Shown: positions 26,119 through 38,561 of the stretch, piece by piece
How positions within the stretch are numbered: position 1 is the stretch's first letter
Layout of the letters: the number at the start of each line of letters is the position of its first letter
Origin: Solea solea
Taxonomy: Eukaryota > Chordata > Actinopteri > Pleuronectiformes > Soleidae
Assembly (NCBI RefSeq): GCF_958295425.1
Contig: NC_081149.1
Coordinates: forward strand, 19,086,753-19,150,752
Length of the DNA stretch: 64,000 nucleotides
Reading direction: 5' to 3'
Notes under the pieces: generated by a model
The model's input: the letters and a program-made list of their open reading frames with translations, nothing else
Told to the model about the DNA's origin: nothing
The model's database searches: none
Translations under genes and position numbers: made by a program

Positions 26119-26165
26119 GTGACATGTTGCATTACTCAGAATGTGTAAGTAATGCAACATGTCAC
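26119..26165. repeat. Perfect 18-bp inverted repeat (11-nt loop)
   Basis: GTGACATGTTGCATTACT at 26119-26136 is exactly mirrored by AGTAATGCAACATGTCAC at 26148-26165. Confidence 0.9.
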
Positions 26166-26590
26166 TATATTAGTCTTTTCTTCTCCTGTGGATTCACTGT
26201 CTTACAGCATCCTCTTACAAATGTAGGTTTGAAGTGTTGATTTGTTTGAGTTCTTTCAGACTCGGCTGTGATTTGTCGTGGGTGCTGCTTTTGCCTTTTA
26301 GTCGGCCCAAAATATGTCACAATGGAACAGAATTTGTTTTGATCAGAACAATATTAATCGTCAGTGCTGAAATGGCATGAAAGTGTGCAGTGTGGGCTTT
26401 TACTGAAGTTGCACTTCCCCCACTTTGTCTGTGACGGCCGTGATTATCAATCCACCGTGACAAGTCTAAGATAAAGTAATAGGGAAATAAAATTAAAATA
26501 AAAACTGGAGACAAATGGCCAACTAAGAGCACCGGCCAGTGCAGCAGTCGGACCAAGTGACAAGTTGTGCTCCATGTAAAATATGGTATG

Positions 26591-26614
26591 TGCATGTGCA
26601 TGTGCATGTGCATG
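26591..26614 (+). repeat. (TGCATG)4 array, RBFOX motif
   Basis: Four contiguous TGCATG units on the sense strand, with a fifth at 26649-26654. UGCAUG is the binding site of RBFOX splicing regulators, which are abundant in neurons. It may equally be a by-product of a GT/GCAT microsatellite. Confidence 0.85.
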
Positions 26615-27422
26615 TGCGTGTGGGTGTGGGTGTGTGAGCTTGAGCGTGTGCATGTTAGAAACAAGAGAAATATCTCCCCCCTTAAGAGAATGTTCTGTCA
26701 TGACCGATTTACAGTGTACCTCTCACCTCGCAGTGGTGAACAGTGTGTCTTAAAAGACTTAAGCACTTATTTATCTCCCCCTGTCTTTGTGTGCGTGTGT
26801 GTGTGTGTGGTTCGTCTGACAGGTAATTTCAGGATCTGTAGCGTTGATATATGAGGGTTAGAATCACATGTGCACACACACACACACACACACACGTCAC
26901 AGTCATATGTGCTGTGTCCTGAAGCAGCTGTCATGTGAGCAGTGCAAAGACATGTATTACACACTACACAATGCAAGTGAGAGTTTAAAGCGCGGCATAT
27001 CTGCACACAGTTTGTTAAAAAATTAACTCCCTCCATTTAAAAAACCTGACCTGTCTTTATATATTTAGTAAAACTACACGGTCAGAAAACCTATAAATAC
27101 CAGTTGCTCATAAATATTACATTGCTGCATGACTACCTCCTAACTACAGTACATCGGTTTGTATTTATTATTCCCATTTGTAAATTTCTGCAATTTACTT
27201 TGCCGATTTCGAATTTAATTGTTTTCTTTATTTTCTTTTTCTGTTACTGTAACTTGCCGATATTGATTTAGCATATTCCAATTTTATTTCTTAGAACTGT
27301 AGCAAACAAATGCTCTTCTATAATTCAAAATATTCACTTCCGTTATAGAATAAATCATTAAACGCGTGTTATCAAATTTGCTGTCTACATGTATGCAGTT
27401 GCTGTTGATATTCACGTGTGTT

Positions 27423-27423
<1 letters not shown>

Positions 27424-27456
<33 letters not shown>
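27424..27456. repeat. (CT)n microsatellite
   Basis: A pure CT tract followed by CCCT units. Confidence 0.9.
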
Positions 27457-27459
<3 letters not shown>

Positions 27460-27699
27460 CCTCCCTCGCTCTCTCAATAATAAACATATCTATCCGGGAA
27501 AACCCCAGTATAAACTTTAATACTTAATACTTAATAAAACAATACTTTATACTATATGACCCCACTTCCTCCCTTGCCACTATTATAATTATGGCCTCTA
27601 CAAATCTCCTACATAGACAATGCCACTATGTGAGGAAACATAGGCGCTTTGACGTTAGGCAGGATATTGTAACAGCTGTGTAAAAATCATCACCTTTTA

Positions 27700-27960
27700 G
27701 AATCTTCTCTCACTTTTAACATCACATCCTGGTTCACCTCCATTCCTGTCAAAAGTAAATCAAACCTTTACCAGATCAATCGTCAATCAAGCAAGTAAAA
27801 TAGTTGTCAAAACCCCAACTCAACTATCAATACTCCACAGGTCCTTGCAGCGCTTACCTTCAGGCTGCCAATACAAAGAAAAACACCTGCAAGAACTCAT
27901 TCATCCCGACTGCAATAAACATCTTAAACAAACTAATTAACCCGAATGAGCTCTGATGCA
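27700..27960 (+). mobile_element. Degenerate non-LTR retrotransposon (LINE) ORF2 3' end
   Basis: In shifting frames it reads ITSWFTSIPVKSKSNLYQ, then INRQSSK, LPSGCQY, and KNSFIPTAINILNKLINPNE with a stop at 27954-27956. The order SW..L / SSK / LPSGxxY / KNSFIPxAIxxLN is the usual C-terminal signature of the reverse transcriptase protein of Rex/CR1/jockey-type LINEs in fish. Frameshifts and stops show it is dead. Orientation is the same as grin2a. Confidence 0.7.
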
Positions 27961-30765
27961 CGATGCCACTTTACATAATATTGTTTTTTATGCTGGTTTT
28001 ACACTTGTTCTATGAATATGCATGCACTGTGCGTTGTGTGCATTTAGGAACTGCCCTGAATGTCTTTTAGTCCGAGTGCTAATAACATCAAAGAGAATGT
28101 TCTGTTATCTGAGCTGATAACAATGCTCAGTATGTGTAAGAATATAAACCCTAAACACACATAATAGTACAAAGCACAGGCCGCGTAACATTAATGCTTC
28201 GTGACCAGAATGTGAGTGAACGTTGGCACGCTGCAGTGACCATGTCACTTGACATGTATATACCAGGGTGCTTTGTTTCAGAACAGCAATACAGTGGTAG
28301 ATATAAAGACATCAAGTTACACCTGCAGGCCTGGCATGATCCGAAATATTCTCATGACCGTGTATAGAGAGATATGGACAAACTAGGTGTATTGTGTTCT
28401 GATATGAACACATTTAAACACACCGCCTGTGTGGAAACCTCTCCCTGTAAAGACAAAGAGGAAAAGAAACACATTTCTACACACCGACCTTCTGAAGACA
28501 CAGTGTTATTGTTCCAAACAGGAACAGAAAGTGACAAGAAGGACAAAGAAACTCACAAGAGGAGTGAGAGTTGCTGAAAGGCTACGTAGGAGGTTCTCTG
28601 TTAACTAGTTTTCATAGTGGGCAGACACTCTATTTAACAGGCTGAATCCTCCAATTCAGTGACAGACTTGTCTGTGTGAGATTGTATTTTATTTTATTTA
28701 TTTTGTTTTGATGTTGTTGACATAGAAAGGTGAAAACTGTGTTCTACTTTCTTGTAGAACAGGTAGTATTTAAAGTGAAGTTTAAAGGATTAACAGCTTC
28801 TATACGGCAAAGGAAAAGTTTTTACTTGTAAGGATCTATTTTTGATTATTTATCTCCAAATTCAGTTGCATCAAAACTGATTTCACTTATTGGAAACAAG
28901 TTGGGGAAAAGTGAAATGACTACAAATGTGTTTGAGAAGGTGTTCGATCAAGTCTCAGGCGCATTTACTTTTAAAGGAAACCGCAAAGTGTGGTTTTCAC
29001 TGAAGGCCACAACAGTTGTCCTGTTTATGAGGAAAAGAATGTGATTGACAGCTCATGCACAAGACTGCCTTTGGTTAAAAGGAGAGTGGAGAGAGAGAGG
29101 GAGACGGGAGATAATTTAGTCAGTCGAAATGTGAACATCCTGCAAATCCCTTGTCACAAGATGATTATGAATTTTTCATCAGAGGGAAGGGTACCAAATA
29201 AAAGGTGCTCCTCTGTGGTGCTGGGATTCTTTTTTTTCTTTTTTTTATTCTGCATTTGGATTTGCATATTGAAGAAAAACACATGATATTCAAACTGAGC
29301 CGCGGAATAAACGATCCCAAGCCGGTACAAGCACAAATCGTATTTTATGCAACAACAGAAATATTGCAGGGGAAGCTGTGTGAACATGTGCAGCATTTTA
29401 TGGGCGCAATAGCAACCTTTATAAAGACCATATGTAATGGTTAGCATTAATCTTGTGCTGCTGAAAGCCAGAAAAAAACACACAAAACACACACACACAC
29501 TCACACAGAGGACAGCGCTAAGCTAACATCCACTTCACCTTGTAGTATCATCATTCATATCACACTGAACGATGCCACCCAAGGCTCAGTGTGCATTTCA
29601 AGTGACTTGCCACCCATTGTTCCAAAGAAAGCTAATTCAGCACTGATAACATCCCCCTTCCCTCGTCTCTGTCACAGTTGCAGTTTGTGTGTAATAGATC
29701 ACGAGTGCTCTGACACTGTACATCATTGTTTTGACTCGTCCTTGTCTTGACAAAGGATTAATGTCTCCATCCTTAACATCCACACGGAATTATAGCTCAT
29801 TCTCACATCTTTGTGGAGACCATCTTCCCCTGCAGTGAAGCCTCGTCGGATAAAATGCAGGTTGCATATCGCAAAGTAGCACGGCTGTAATCACCGCGAG
29901 AGCCGGGGCAACTTAGGATAAGTGAGCACTTGAGATGTTATATCTCTTGTGTCGAGAGCATTTTGACAGGGCAGGACGTAGTGCTTCCAGCGGAGGCTGT
30001 GGTCAAAGTCTGGTCTGCGTTAAAACCAAACGACCAAGTACATTTGGAAAAAGTCATTTACTTTTATTATAGGCGTCGTTAATGCGCTGTCACTGCTCAC
30101 CAGAGAAATTAAGACGACGGCACAAATGAGGAGCAACTGGCACTTGCTGCTGCTGTAATGCAGTGTGCCGTATGTGTGTGCTCTTACTTGCGTGCTGCAG
30201 TGAACGTGCAGTGCTGCTCAACTCTGGTGCAGTGCCCCCTCCTCCCTCCTCCCATCGCAACCCCTTTTACCCAAAAATAAGAGGAGGGAAGGAAAAAATA
30301 ACACGGAGGATATTTTTATCTACACTTTGTCGAGGCTTAGTCCTCCTCTCTCATCACACTTCTCTTTCCATCTCGCTCACTCACAATCTCTTTTATCTTT
30401 ATGCTCTAAATCACTTTGTTTAGGTGCCCATTCTCTACTGTCTGCTCCCTCTCCTTACCCCATGCCCAGCCCTAATGAATAGAGAGATTACTGATATAAT
30501 GGAGGCTGGGAAGTGAGAGAAATTGGATTGCTTTACTATGATGTCAGTGCTACAAGGAAGGGTGAACGTTGCATGGGGAAGTGTTGAGGTGTGCAAAGTA
30601 ATTTAAGTCTATGTTTCTCTCTCTCTTTCACTGTGTGTGTGATGTTCATTCAGGGTTCTTTAGGGTCATCTTCAAGCGCATATACACTCCAGTCTGTGTC
30701 CGTATCCTAGCAACGCCCAGTTCAGGTCCACCTGTTCAATGGGCGTCAGCCCAAACATACTGGCA

Positions 30766-30807
<42 letters not shown>
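30766..30807. repeat. (CA)n microsatellite
   Basis: About 42 bp of pure CA. Confidence 0.95.
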
Positions 30808-30810
<3 letters not shown>

Positions 30811-32506
30811 TGGCTGTCCTGTCTGCATCCTGTTCTTGCTTTCAAACACCAATTTGTGTACAGTTGTATTGTAATAATATACATTTGCAGTAAACTATAA
30901 ACGGCCCTCAGTCGTTTCCTGGAAATGTTTTTTACCCATGAATTGTCGATCACTTTCAAGTTGCAGATATTCCCGATTAATACCCAGCCTATAGGTCTCT
31001 GTGTTCTGTTAACACCGGCTTAATTGCTGGTCTGAGTCAAACTCTGGTACAAGTGAGAAAATAAATCACATAAACAAAGAGGAGTGTGCATGTGTATGTG
31101 GTGTGTCAAAGTGCAGATTGGGCCGCTGTCTTAGCGAGCAGCCCGGGCGCTTTTATTGATTCTAGCACCTCTTTCTCTGCTCCTAGTCACACATAATTGG
31201 GTTGAGTGCTGCGTCCCCCTGTCCAGTCAAATACCTTAATAATACCAAGTTGCTTGCAAGTCAATTAGATTATTTTCATCACGGAACCCATCAGTGTCCC
31301 TGTCGCTGGCTGATTTAATCTGATTGGTTGTGTATGTGTCACTGGCAGCAGGTTAAAGGACGACGCGGGTGTCGCGCAGCGCTCTCTGTATTATCTCCGT
31401 CAACATTCTTCTGACTGTGTTTAAGTTGCCATTCTGTGTGACATTACTGTGAAGGCAGCGGGTAGCAAAAATGTTACTCTATCACTACGTTGCAGCTACA
31501 GCCCTGAAATGTCACTCCCTCTGGCCGTCATATCATCGTCATATCATCACAAACACAGCTGACCTGGAGGCGTGACTCAAGCCCTCGCACAACCTTAGTG
31601 ATTTTTGCACTGATGAGTTATTAGAAAGAGCTCATACCTTTGTCGTGGTACAACAGGATTTGACTGACTTGACACCTTGACTTTTTAAATACCGCGATGA
31701 TACCTTGAGGCCAGTTATCGGCCCGTCCTCTGTCGTATATATGTGCAGCTGTATGTTTGTGATTAAGGCCTTTGCATATCAGTCGTGACACAAATAAACA
31801 CTTGCAGAAGAAGGACAGTTATGGAAATGTATGGAAATACATTCTGACACAAATGATAAGACGAAGACCGTGCTTCAGATTACTCATTCTCTGCACAATG
31901 TCCTCTCCGGTGCAAATCAGCTCACTTTTGTGCCTTTTAAAAGACACGTTGCATGGGTTACGCGTCCCCTGTCGTCACACACGCACCCCCAGAGTGGAAA
32001 GGAAGAGGACGAGGAGAGGGGCCGTCTCCCCTGTGTTGTACATAAGCGCTGACAGTGGAGGGAGTGAGGGGGACAGAGTGGAGAGGGACAGCCATGATTA
32101 ATGTTGAGGTTATGTGGACCCAAGAATATCTTCCCACTGCCCTCCATCTTAGTTAATGTGACCTGCCATATAGGTCACTCATTACTGTGGATGTGTGTGT
32201 GTGTGTTTTAGTGTCATTTGTAAGGAACTATTCACGCTCACTATGTCTTCCAGTAGTAGCGTGCACACACATGCTTTAATAATGTAATATTTGCATTTGA
32301 ATCAAGTATGACGATCAAGCATGTAGTAATATTTTAGGATTGTAAATTGACTTTTTCTCATGCTAATGATTTTCAATATCCCTTTTCCTCTGTTTTTTAT
32401 CCCCTCTATTTCTTTTCATTAATTTCCTCATGCTCACATTTCTCTTTTTTCATTTTTTTTTCTTATCACCCTCGTCTTCCTACTCCTTCATTCCACTCGC
32501 TCTCAG

Positions 32507-32621
32507 GTACATGATGAACGTGACATGGGATGGCAGAGATTTGTCATTCACAGAAGATGGCTACCAGGAAAACCCAAAGCTGGTGGTCATTGTTCTCAAC
32601 AAAGAAAGAGAGTGGGAGAAG
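32507..32621 (+). CDS. grin2a: grin2a exon: ATD C-terminal end (human ~336-374)
   Basis: This 115-bp exon has the same size as human c.1008-1122. It follows acceptor cgctctcag, begins with G completing Lys, and reads [20 protein letters not shown] onward to LNKEREWEK. It ends in phase 0 at the donor gtaggt. NVT is an N-glycosylation sequon conserved with mammals. The segment closes the ATD and starts the link to the ligand-binding domain. Both flanking introns are large (8.3 and 6.8 kb). Confidence 0.96.
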
Positions 32622-33714
32622 GTAGGTTGTAAAAGTTGTGTGTTCGTGGCTGGGTTGGTACGTATTTTGAAAAAAAAAAAAAGGTATTAACCACATATTC
32701 CTGTGTGTCGTTAAGGGCAGTACTGAGAACACATGGTTAGTTTTCAATGTTTTACACAAAAAACTAATATAAATATATGGTATTCTAAAAGTTGAAGAAT
32801 GCAGAAATGTGACAATTGCAGGTAAAAAGGTTGGTATTTTTACAGTAGTATTCTGCTGCCAAACTCATAACTAGAGTAAAAAAACCTTGTGTTTATATTG
32901 CTTGTATCGCTTGTGTTGCTTTTTCATGAGTCCAATATTTACAGTTTCTGCACTGATCTGTGACGTGTGACTGGCAGATGATAACAACCCACATGTGTTG
33001 CTTTTGTCTTTTTCTGTTACTGACCGTCACGTTGGTATTTCTTTTCTTTTTCTTTTTACCAAAATGCTACCTCATACATTGCAAACAAACATCTGTGTAT
33101 GCAGCAGTGCTAACCAATGTCAACGGATACAAATGTGTCTTTGAGAAAATGATGACACAATATTCAGAAAAGAGAATATTCAGATTTCTGCGTGAGGAAG
33201 CTTATATGAAGAATGGACTCTTAAGTATTCCTGGACTTGAAATGGCAGCCATGTGTCTCTACACCTTACAGGCCTTAATATCACATACAATGAACTAAAC
33301 TAAAAGAGGAAAAAAAAGAAAATAAAAGAAAGAGGTGTGGTTAAAGAAAAGATTTGGATAAGGAAGAAAGAGATACGTTCTCTGCGTTGTGTTTCATCTT
33401 CAACCACACACACTCCTTTCATGTCATCTTGTGTTTTCCCTCATCATTCCACTCTTCCTGTTTCCCTCTTCCCTCCATGTCACTTATCCTTTGTGTTTGC
33501 ATCTTTTCATCCGCCCTTCCATTTTCCCCTTCATCTCTTTGCCTTCACGTCTCCCCTCTTCTTCTTTGCAAGTCAGATAATGTGTGCACTCTAGCCTTTA
33601 GCGCTGTCTTTAGCTGTGATTGCTGTTGTGGTCTCTGATGGGGCCTCAAACAACAGTTAATCAAAACCTGAGACCTCAGTTATTGGGGTGGCAAGGGATC
33701 ACTAGGGATCACTG

Positions 33715-33717
<3 letters not shown>

Positions 33718-33784
<67 letters not shown>
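33718..33784. repeat. (GT)33 microsatellite
   Basis: The longest pure dinucleotide tract of the window, followed by degenerate GTGTGAAT and GCACAT units to ~33846. Confidence 0.95.
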
Positions 33785-33788
<4 letters not shown>

Positions 33789-34220
33789 CAATCATGTGTG
33801 AATGTGTGTGAATGTGTGTGCATGCACATGCACATGCACACACATGTAGGTGAGTGTGTATGTTTACCCTTCCACACTGGTTATTGACACAAGCCCTACT
33901 CATTCAACCAGACCAATCTGGTTTTGATTCAGGTCACATCTCTCTGTGTTACAGTATTCCGTTTAGTTTGCCGCAATCCGCACACTCTCCACCCAATCTT
34001 TGAGACTCGCCTTTTCATATTTCATACTCACACACACCTACACACACACACACACACACGTACACAAAAGACCCTTTGTCTGCGTGCTGAGAGGAGGTAG
34101 TGTGTTGTTGTTGTAAACAAAAAGCCTGTGAAATTGATCAGTACCGCTTCACTGTGGTGCAGAGAAAGAGAGTGAAGGCAAGGGAGACGCGGAGACCCAA
34201 AGTGGAAATATAATTGGGAG

Positions 34221-34242
34221 CCTCTCTCTCCCTCCCTCTCCC

Positions 34243-34284
<42 letters not shown>
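34221..34284. repeat. (CT)n tract 1 of a pair
   Basis: Polypyrimidine on the sense strand with CCCT interruptions. Confidence 0.95.
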
Positions 34285-34291
<7 letters not shown>

Positions 34292-34630
34292 GTCAATCTG
34301 ATGCAGCCGTCCCACCCATGCACCAGAAATCAGCAGCATATACACACACACACACACACACGCTGAAGGAGACAGAGATTTCCATGACGATCAAGAGATA
34401 AAAATTCAGTAACTGCACTAAAATATAGATATGTGCTAAAAATATAAAATGTGTCCCCTTGGGGCACAGGAGAGACAGAAGAGACAAGCAGAGGAGAGCA
34501 AGCAATATGGAGCGATCTCAAGACGAGCGCGCGATAGAGACAGATGGACCGAGATGGAGAGGGAGCAAATGAGCATGAGAAAAGAAACAGATAGAGAGGG
34601 AGGTGAAGGGAACTGAGCAAGTGTACACTT

Positions 34631-34639
34631 TCCTCTCTC

Positions 34640-34678
<39 letters not shown>

Positions 34679-34712
34679 GTCTCTCTCTCTAGCTCTCTCT
34701 CTCTCTCTCTCC
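34631..34712. repeat. (CT)n tract 2 of a pair
   Basis: About 80 bp almost entirely pyrimidine, ending CTCCCAG, so it mimics a strong 3' splice site. Confidence 0.95.
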
Positions 34713-35042
34713 CAGTTTTTTCCAGGTGTGCACTCCACACCTGCCGACATGAAGTCGGTCATGGAGCCACTTCTCCACATGTCAATGGTGTGTGGACATG
34801 TTTTTGAGGATTAAAAGCAGCATAAACTGCATCCAGCCATGCTGGTTTATTTATTCCAGTGTGTGGTTTTGGGAAATTTGTACAACATGAGTCCACAAAC
34901 AGCAAGAAAGAGTAGTGATTGAGATCCGTGCTGTCATGCCTGGAGCTTAATTACTCGTCATACATATTAGTAATACTGTCATTGAATTCAACTTGATTAA
35001 GTGTCAAAGAAAAGGTTTTGAAAGTAAGTTTAAGTGCACATG

Positions 35043-35079
<37 letters not shown>

Positions 35080-35140
35080 CTAGAATTTTATTTTAATTTA
35101 CTATTTAACTCCATAACTTTTTATCTGCAAATAAACACAT

Positions 35141-35422
35141 TAGGGCTGAAACAATTACTCAATTATTTGTTTATTAATCGATTACTAAATCAATCAACTA
35201 TTTTAAGATTTTAATAATTGGTTTGAGTGTAAAGAATTGCAAGTTTTCTTATTTTTCAGGGTTAGGTTTAGATTCTGAATTATTTTCTGGTTTTTGATCC
35301 ATATAACAAAGAAATCATTCAAATTGAATCATTTTGGTTTGTGGACAAATCATCATTTCCAGGCTTAAAACACTGATCAACATTTTTCTTGAAAATGAAA
35401 ATAATCCTTAGTTGCAGCTCTA
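35141..35422. mobile_element. hAT-like nonautonomous element, copy 2 (282 bp)
   Basis: Begins TAGGGCTGAAAC and ends GTTGCAGCTCTA, flanked by aaacacat and aatcacat (8-bp duplication, one mismatch). Shares blocks such as TTAATCGATTACTAAAT, TTTGAGTGT and ATATAACAAAGAAATCATT with copy 1, in the same orientation. Confidence 0.85.
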
Positions 35423-37900
35423 AATCACATACACATATGTGTATTTGTAACTCTCCAAGCTTTAAAAGCACATGTGTGGTTGTCCAGTAAATCTGCAGCA
35501 CCGCGTCATAGTTGGTGAAATGTGGAAATGGACGGCGAATGATGTTTCTCACTGTCGTCGGTGTTACAGTACAGCGTCAACGTGGTTGAATGAGAAAAGT
35601 GTATTTACCGATCAGAACCAGGATGTTATGCTTTAATCCCGCTGAGTAGATGGAGTATGTAAATTGCTTTAGGAACTGCTGCCGTGTTAGCAGCCAGTTC
35701 ACAAAATAATTATTACAGACAGCATGGGATTTGTGCTTGGGAGAATCACAACATGGAGAGCAGAAACACACAAAAGCCCGTATACTTACACACAAACACA
35801 CACCTTTATGTGCATATTCTATCAAGGCATCACTATCTCCATCTTAATAAAAATGCTTTACTTCAAGGAAATACAGTCCTCTCTTGCACTTCCACCCTGT
35901 CATCATCTCTCTCTCTCTCTTTCTCTCCCTCCCTCCCTCCCTCCCTCCCTCCGCGCACATGCATGCACACACTTACACACTCACACATATAAACAGAGCA
36001 AGTGCGGAGGAGGGGAGGGCACAATCCATTTTACTGACATAATTTTGTCTGACAGGAGTGACAGATACTGTTTTATGACTGAATGGGTTTCTCCGCACTA
36101 TTAGGAACTCATTCTCCCATAATGCAATGTGCCACAGCGATACCTCCCCCTGTGAGGGTGGCACAGAGAAGGTGCTTGGTGTAAGAGCCCTCGCCCTTCT
36201 CTGTTTTTGTGTGACTTCTGATTTAGTTTCAGTATATGTGTGTGTGTGTGTGGGTACGGGGTGTTAGGGTCAAAGACAATATGACGTATAATGTGTCCAA
36301 TAGATGAACGAAAGACCAAGATTTGCTGGAACAAAGAGTAGAGAGAATGCACAGATGAGATTTGAGACGATAAAAGAAAGAGTTGTACTTGAGATAATAC
36401 AAAGCTCTTGCAGGGCCAAGTGTCATCTCATCACCAAGTGGCTCTAAATCCACCATGAGATGATGATGTGATAGGATGCTGCCGTGGGATCTTACAGTAT
36501 GATGCAGTAATCCCACAGGCCCCATCATCATTACCTCCCACTGGCCTCTCTGTCCAATTACACGCACACATCTACTTTCTATGCATTAGCCGCGCGCGTG
36601 TGTAGTATCTTGAATCTCATGAGGGGAGATTCAGCATTCTGTTGCGTATCCAGTCGATACAGAGAATACTCTCTCCTCTCTGGGCATTAATTTATAACCC
36701 CTCTTTCTTTAATTAGAGAGAGGGAGACTTAGAGGAGGGGGGAGGGAAGAGTAAAGCAAATCTGCTGAAGTCAGCTTCTCCTCTTCCTTCGTCTTAACTA
36801 TCTCCTTTTCCACTCTTCTTTCAAAAATGTTCTTACGCGAGCCGTTATTTGTCCTGAGAGTACATTGACTCTGGCAGTTTGCAGGTTAATATTGTGGTTT
36901 ATTAAACCGATGACTTAAGGCGCAGCAAATACTGAAAACTTAAATATGAAAAGAAGAAGAAAAATAAAATGGGGGGACCAAAAATATAATTTTGTCAAAA
37001 TGTAAATGATATTTTCATCATTCAAACACCAGAGAAAACTGATATCAGTGTGACGCACACAGGAAGGAAATGCTTTGGGTTTTACAGAGACCAGCAAATG
37101 AATCTAAACCACCAGTGGAGCATGATGCAAATTCTGAATTTTAACTCATTTCTTTGTGTTGTTTTTTTTTTTTTTAAGGATATTTCACTATTATCTTACT
37201 TATTATGCACCAATTCACCCTCACTGTTACATTACCAATCCCATTTCCTACATTATACCCCCCACCTCCCCACCCCCACCTCTTTGAAACACACTTACAC
37301 GTGTGTGTGTGTGTGTGTGTGTGTGCGCGCTGCACTCACTCACTTGTGAAATGCAGAACAGCTGGGGTTAGACAGATAGACAAATGTGGCTGCTCCCCGG
37401 AGAGTGAAGGTGACACAAAAGAAACCCATACACATGCCACCTCAGCGTACTGTCCTGCAAACACAACTCACATACTGAGAGATACAGAGTGAGCTTTTGA
37501 CAGTGGCGCCGTCTGTGAGCAGAAGAAAGATGCTAATCCCTCTCATACGCTGAAAGCAAAACAATTAAAATGCAAATTTCACTTCCTTGCTTATTGCCTG
37601 TTAATCACCCGCATGCAGGCTAAGCATAATCATGTGTGATTGCTTATATTGTATTTGTGTGTCAAGGTAATAACCACTGTACTTTGACATTAGGGTCAGC
37701 AGGGTTGCAGATTAGAACGGACGTATTGCTGCATATTTATTGTGTGTTTGCATGATGCAGTAACTTAACTGTGCTCGATTTCTTCAAATACTATTTTAAT
37801 CCCCACGAAAAAACAACACGGCTCACATGGTTCTTAACCTTCCCCTGTTTTGTCACAGGTTAATAAATCGACATTTCTGCCCAAAAAAACTTTTGTATTA

Positions 37901-38226
37901 AGTGACGATCAATCCACTTCACTTACCACTGCAGCTATGTTGATGTTTTAGGCTGCAAGAGTATGTAAGATTATTAGGGCTATGTGTAAAAAAAATGGAA
38001 ACAAAGAGCAAATAATAAAACAGCATGAATTCTGAGAAGAAAAGTCAGAATTCTGAGAAAAATGGTCAGAATTTAGACTTTTTTTCTCAGAATTCTGACT
38101 TTAATATCAGGATTCTGACTTTAATCTCAGAATTCATGCTGTTTTATTTCTTTTATTTATGTGGCCCTAATACTCTATTCTGTACAAGAGAGCGAGAGAG
38201 TAGAGAGAAGAAAGAAAAACTTTTGA
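37901..38226. repeat. Fold-back repeat unit, tandem copy 1 (326 bp)
   Basis: Starts AGTGACGATCAATCCACTTC. Contains a hairpin: ATTAGGGCTATGTGTAAA ... AAACAGCATGAATTCTGAG on the left, mirrored by CTCAGAATTCATGCTGTTT ... ATGTGGCCCTAAT on the right, with internal TCAGAATTCTGA iterations. Copy 2 follows directly. Confidence 0.85.
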
Positions 38227-38561
38227 AGTGACAATCAATCCACTTCACTTACCACTGCAGCTATGTTGTTGTTTTAGGCTGCAAGAGTACGGAAGATTAT
38301 TAGGGCTACGTGTAAAAAAATGGAAACAAAGAGCAAATAATAAAACAGCATGAATTCTGAGAAAAAAAAAGTCAGAATTCTGAGAAAAATGGTCAGAATT
38401 TAGACTTTTTTTCTCAGAATTCTGACTTTAATCTCAGGATTCTGACTTTAATCTTAGAATTCATGCTGTTTTATTTCTTTATTTCTTTTATTTATGTGGC
38501 CCTAATACTCTATTCTGTACAAGAGAGCGAGAGAGTAGAGAGAAGAAAGAAAAACTTTTGA
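38227..38561. repeat. Fold-back repeat unit, tandem copy 2 (335 bp)
   Basis: About 95 percent identical by eye to 37901-38226, including the flanking GAGAGCGAGAGAGTAGAGAG tail, so the whole block with its flank was duplicated in tandem, not inserted twice. The fold-back core is the TCAGAATTCTGA type often met in percomorph genomes. Confidence 0.85.

Larger units (their letters stand above)
24243..32506 (+). other. Intron (8264 bp)
   Basis: No exon is seen inside. It contains an 18-bp perfect hairpin (26119-26165), a TGCATG array (26591-26614), CA/GT tracts (26063-26087, 26870-26895, 30766-30807), a (CT)n tract (27424-27456) and a LINE 3' remnant (27700-27960). Confidence 0.8.

Noticed and set aside
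34138..34780. Arg/Glu-rich minus-strand frames (RERERE)
   Set aside because: They are the complement of (CT)n tracts.
38025..38231. 68-codon frame NSEKKSQNSEKNGQN...
   Set aside because: Translation of the fold-back repeat unit, repeated in the adjacent copy.
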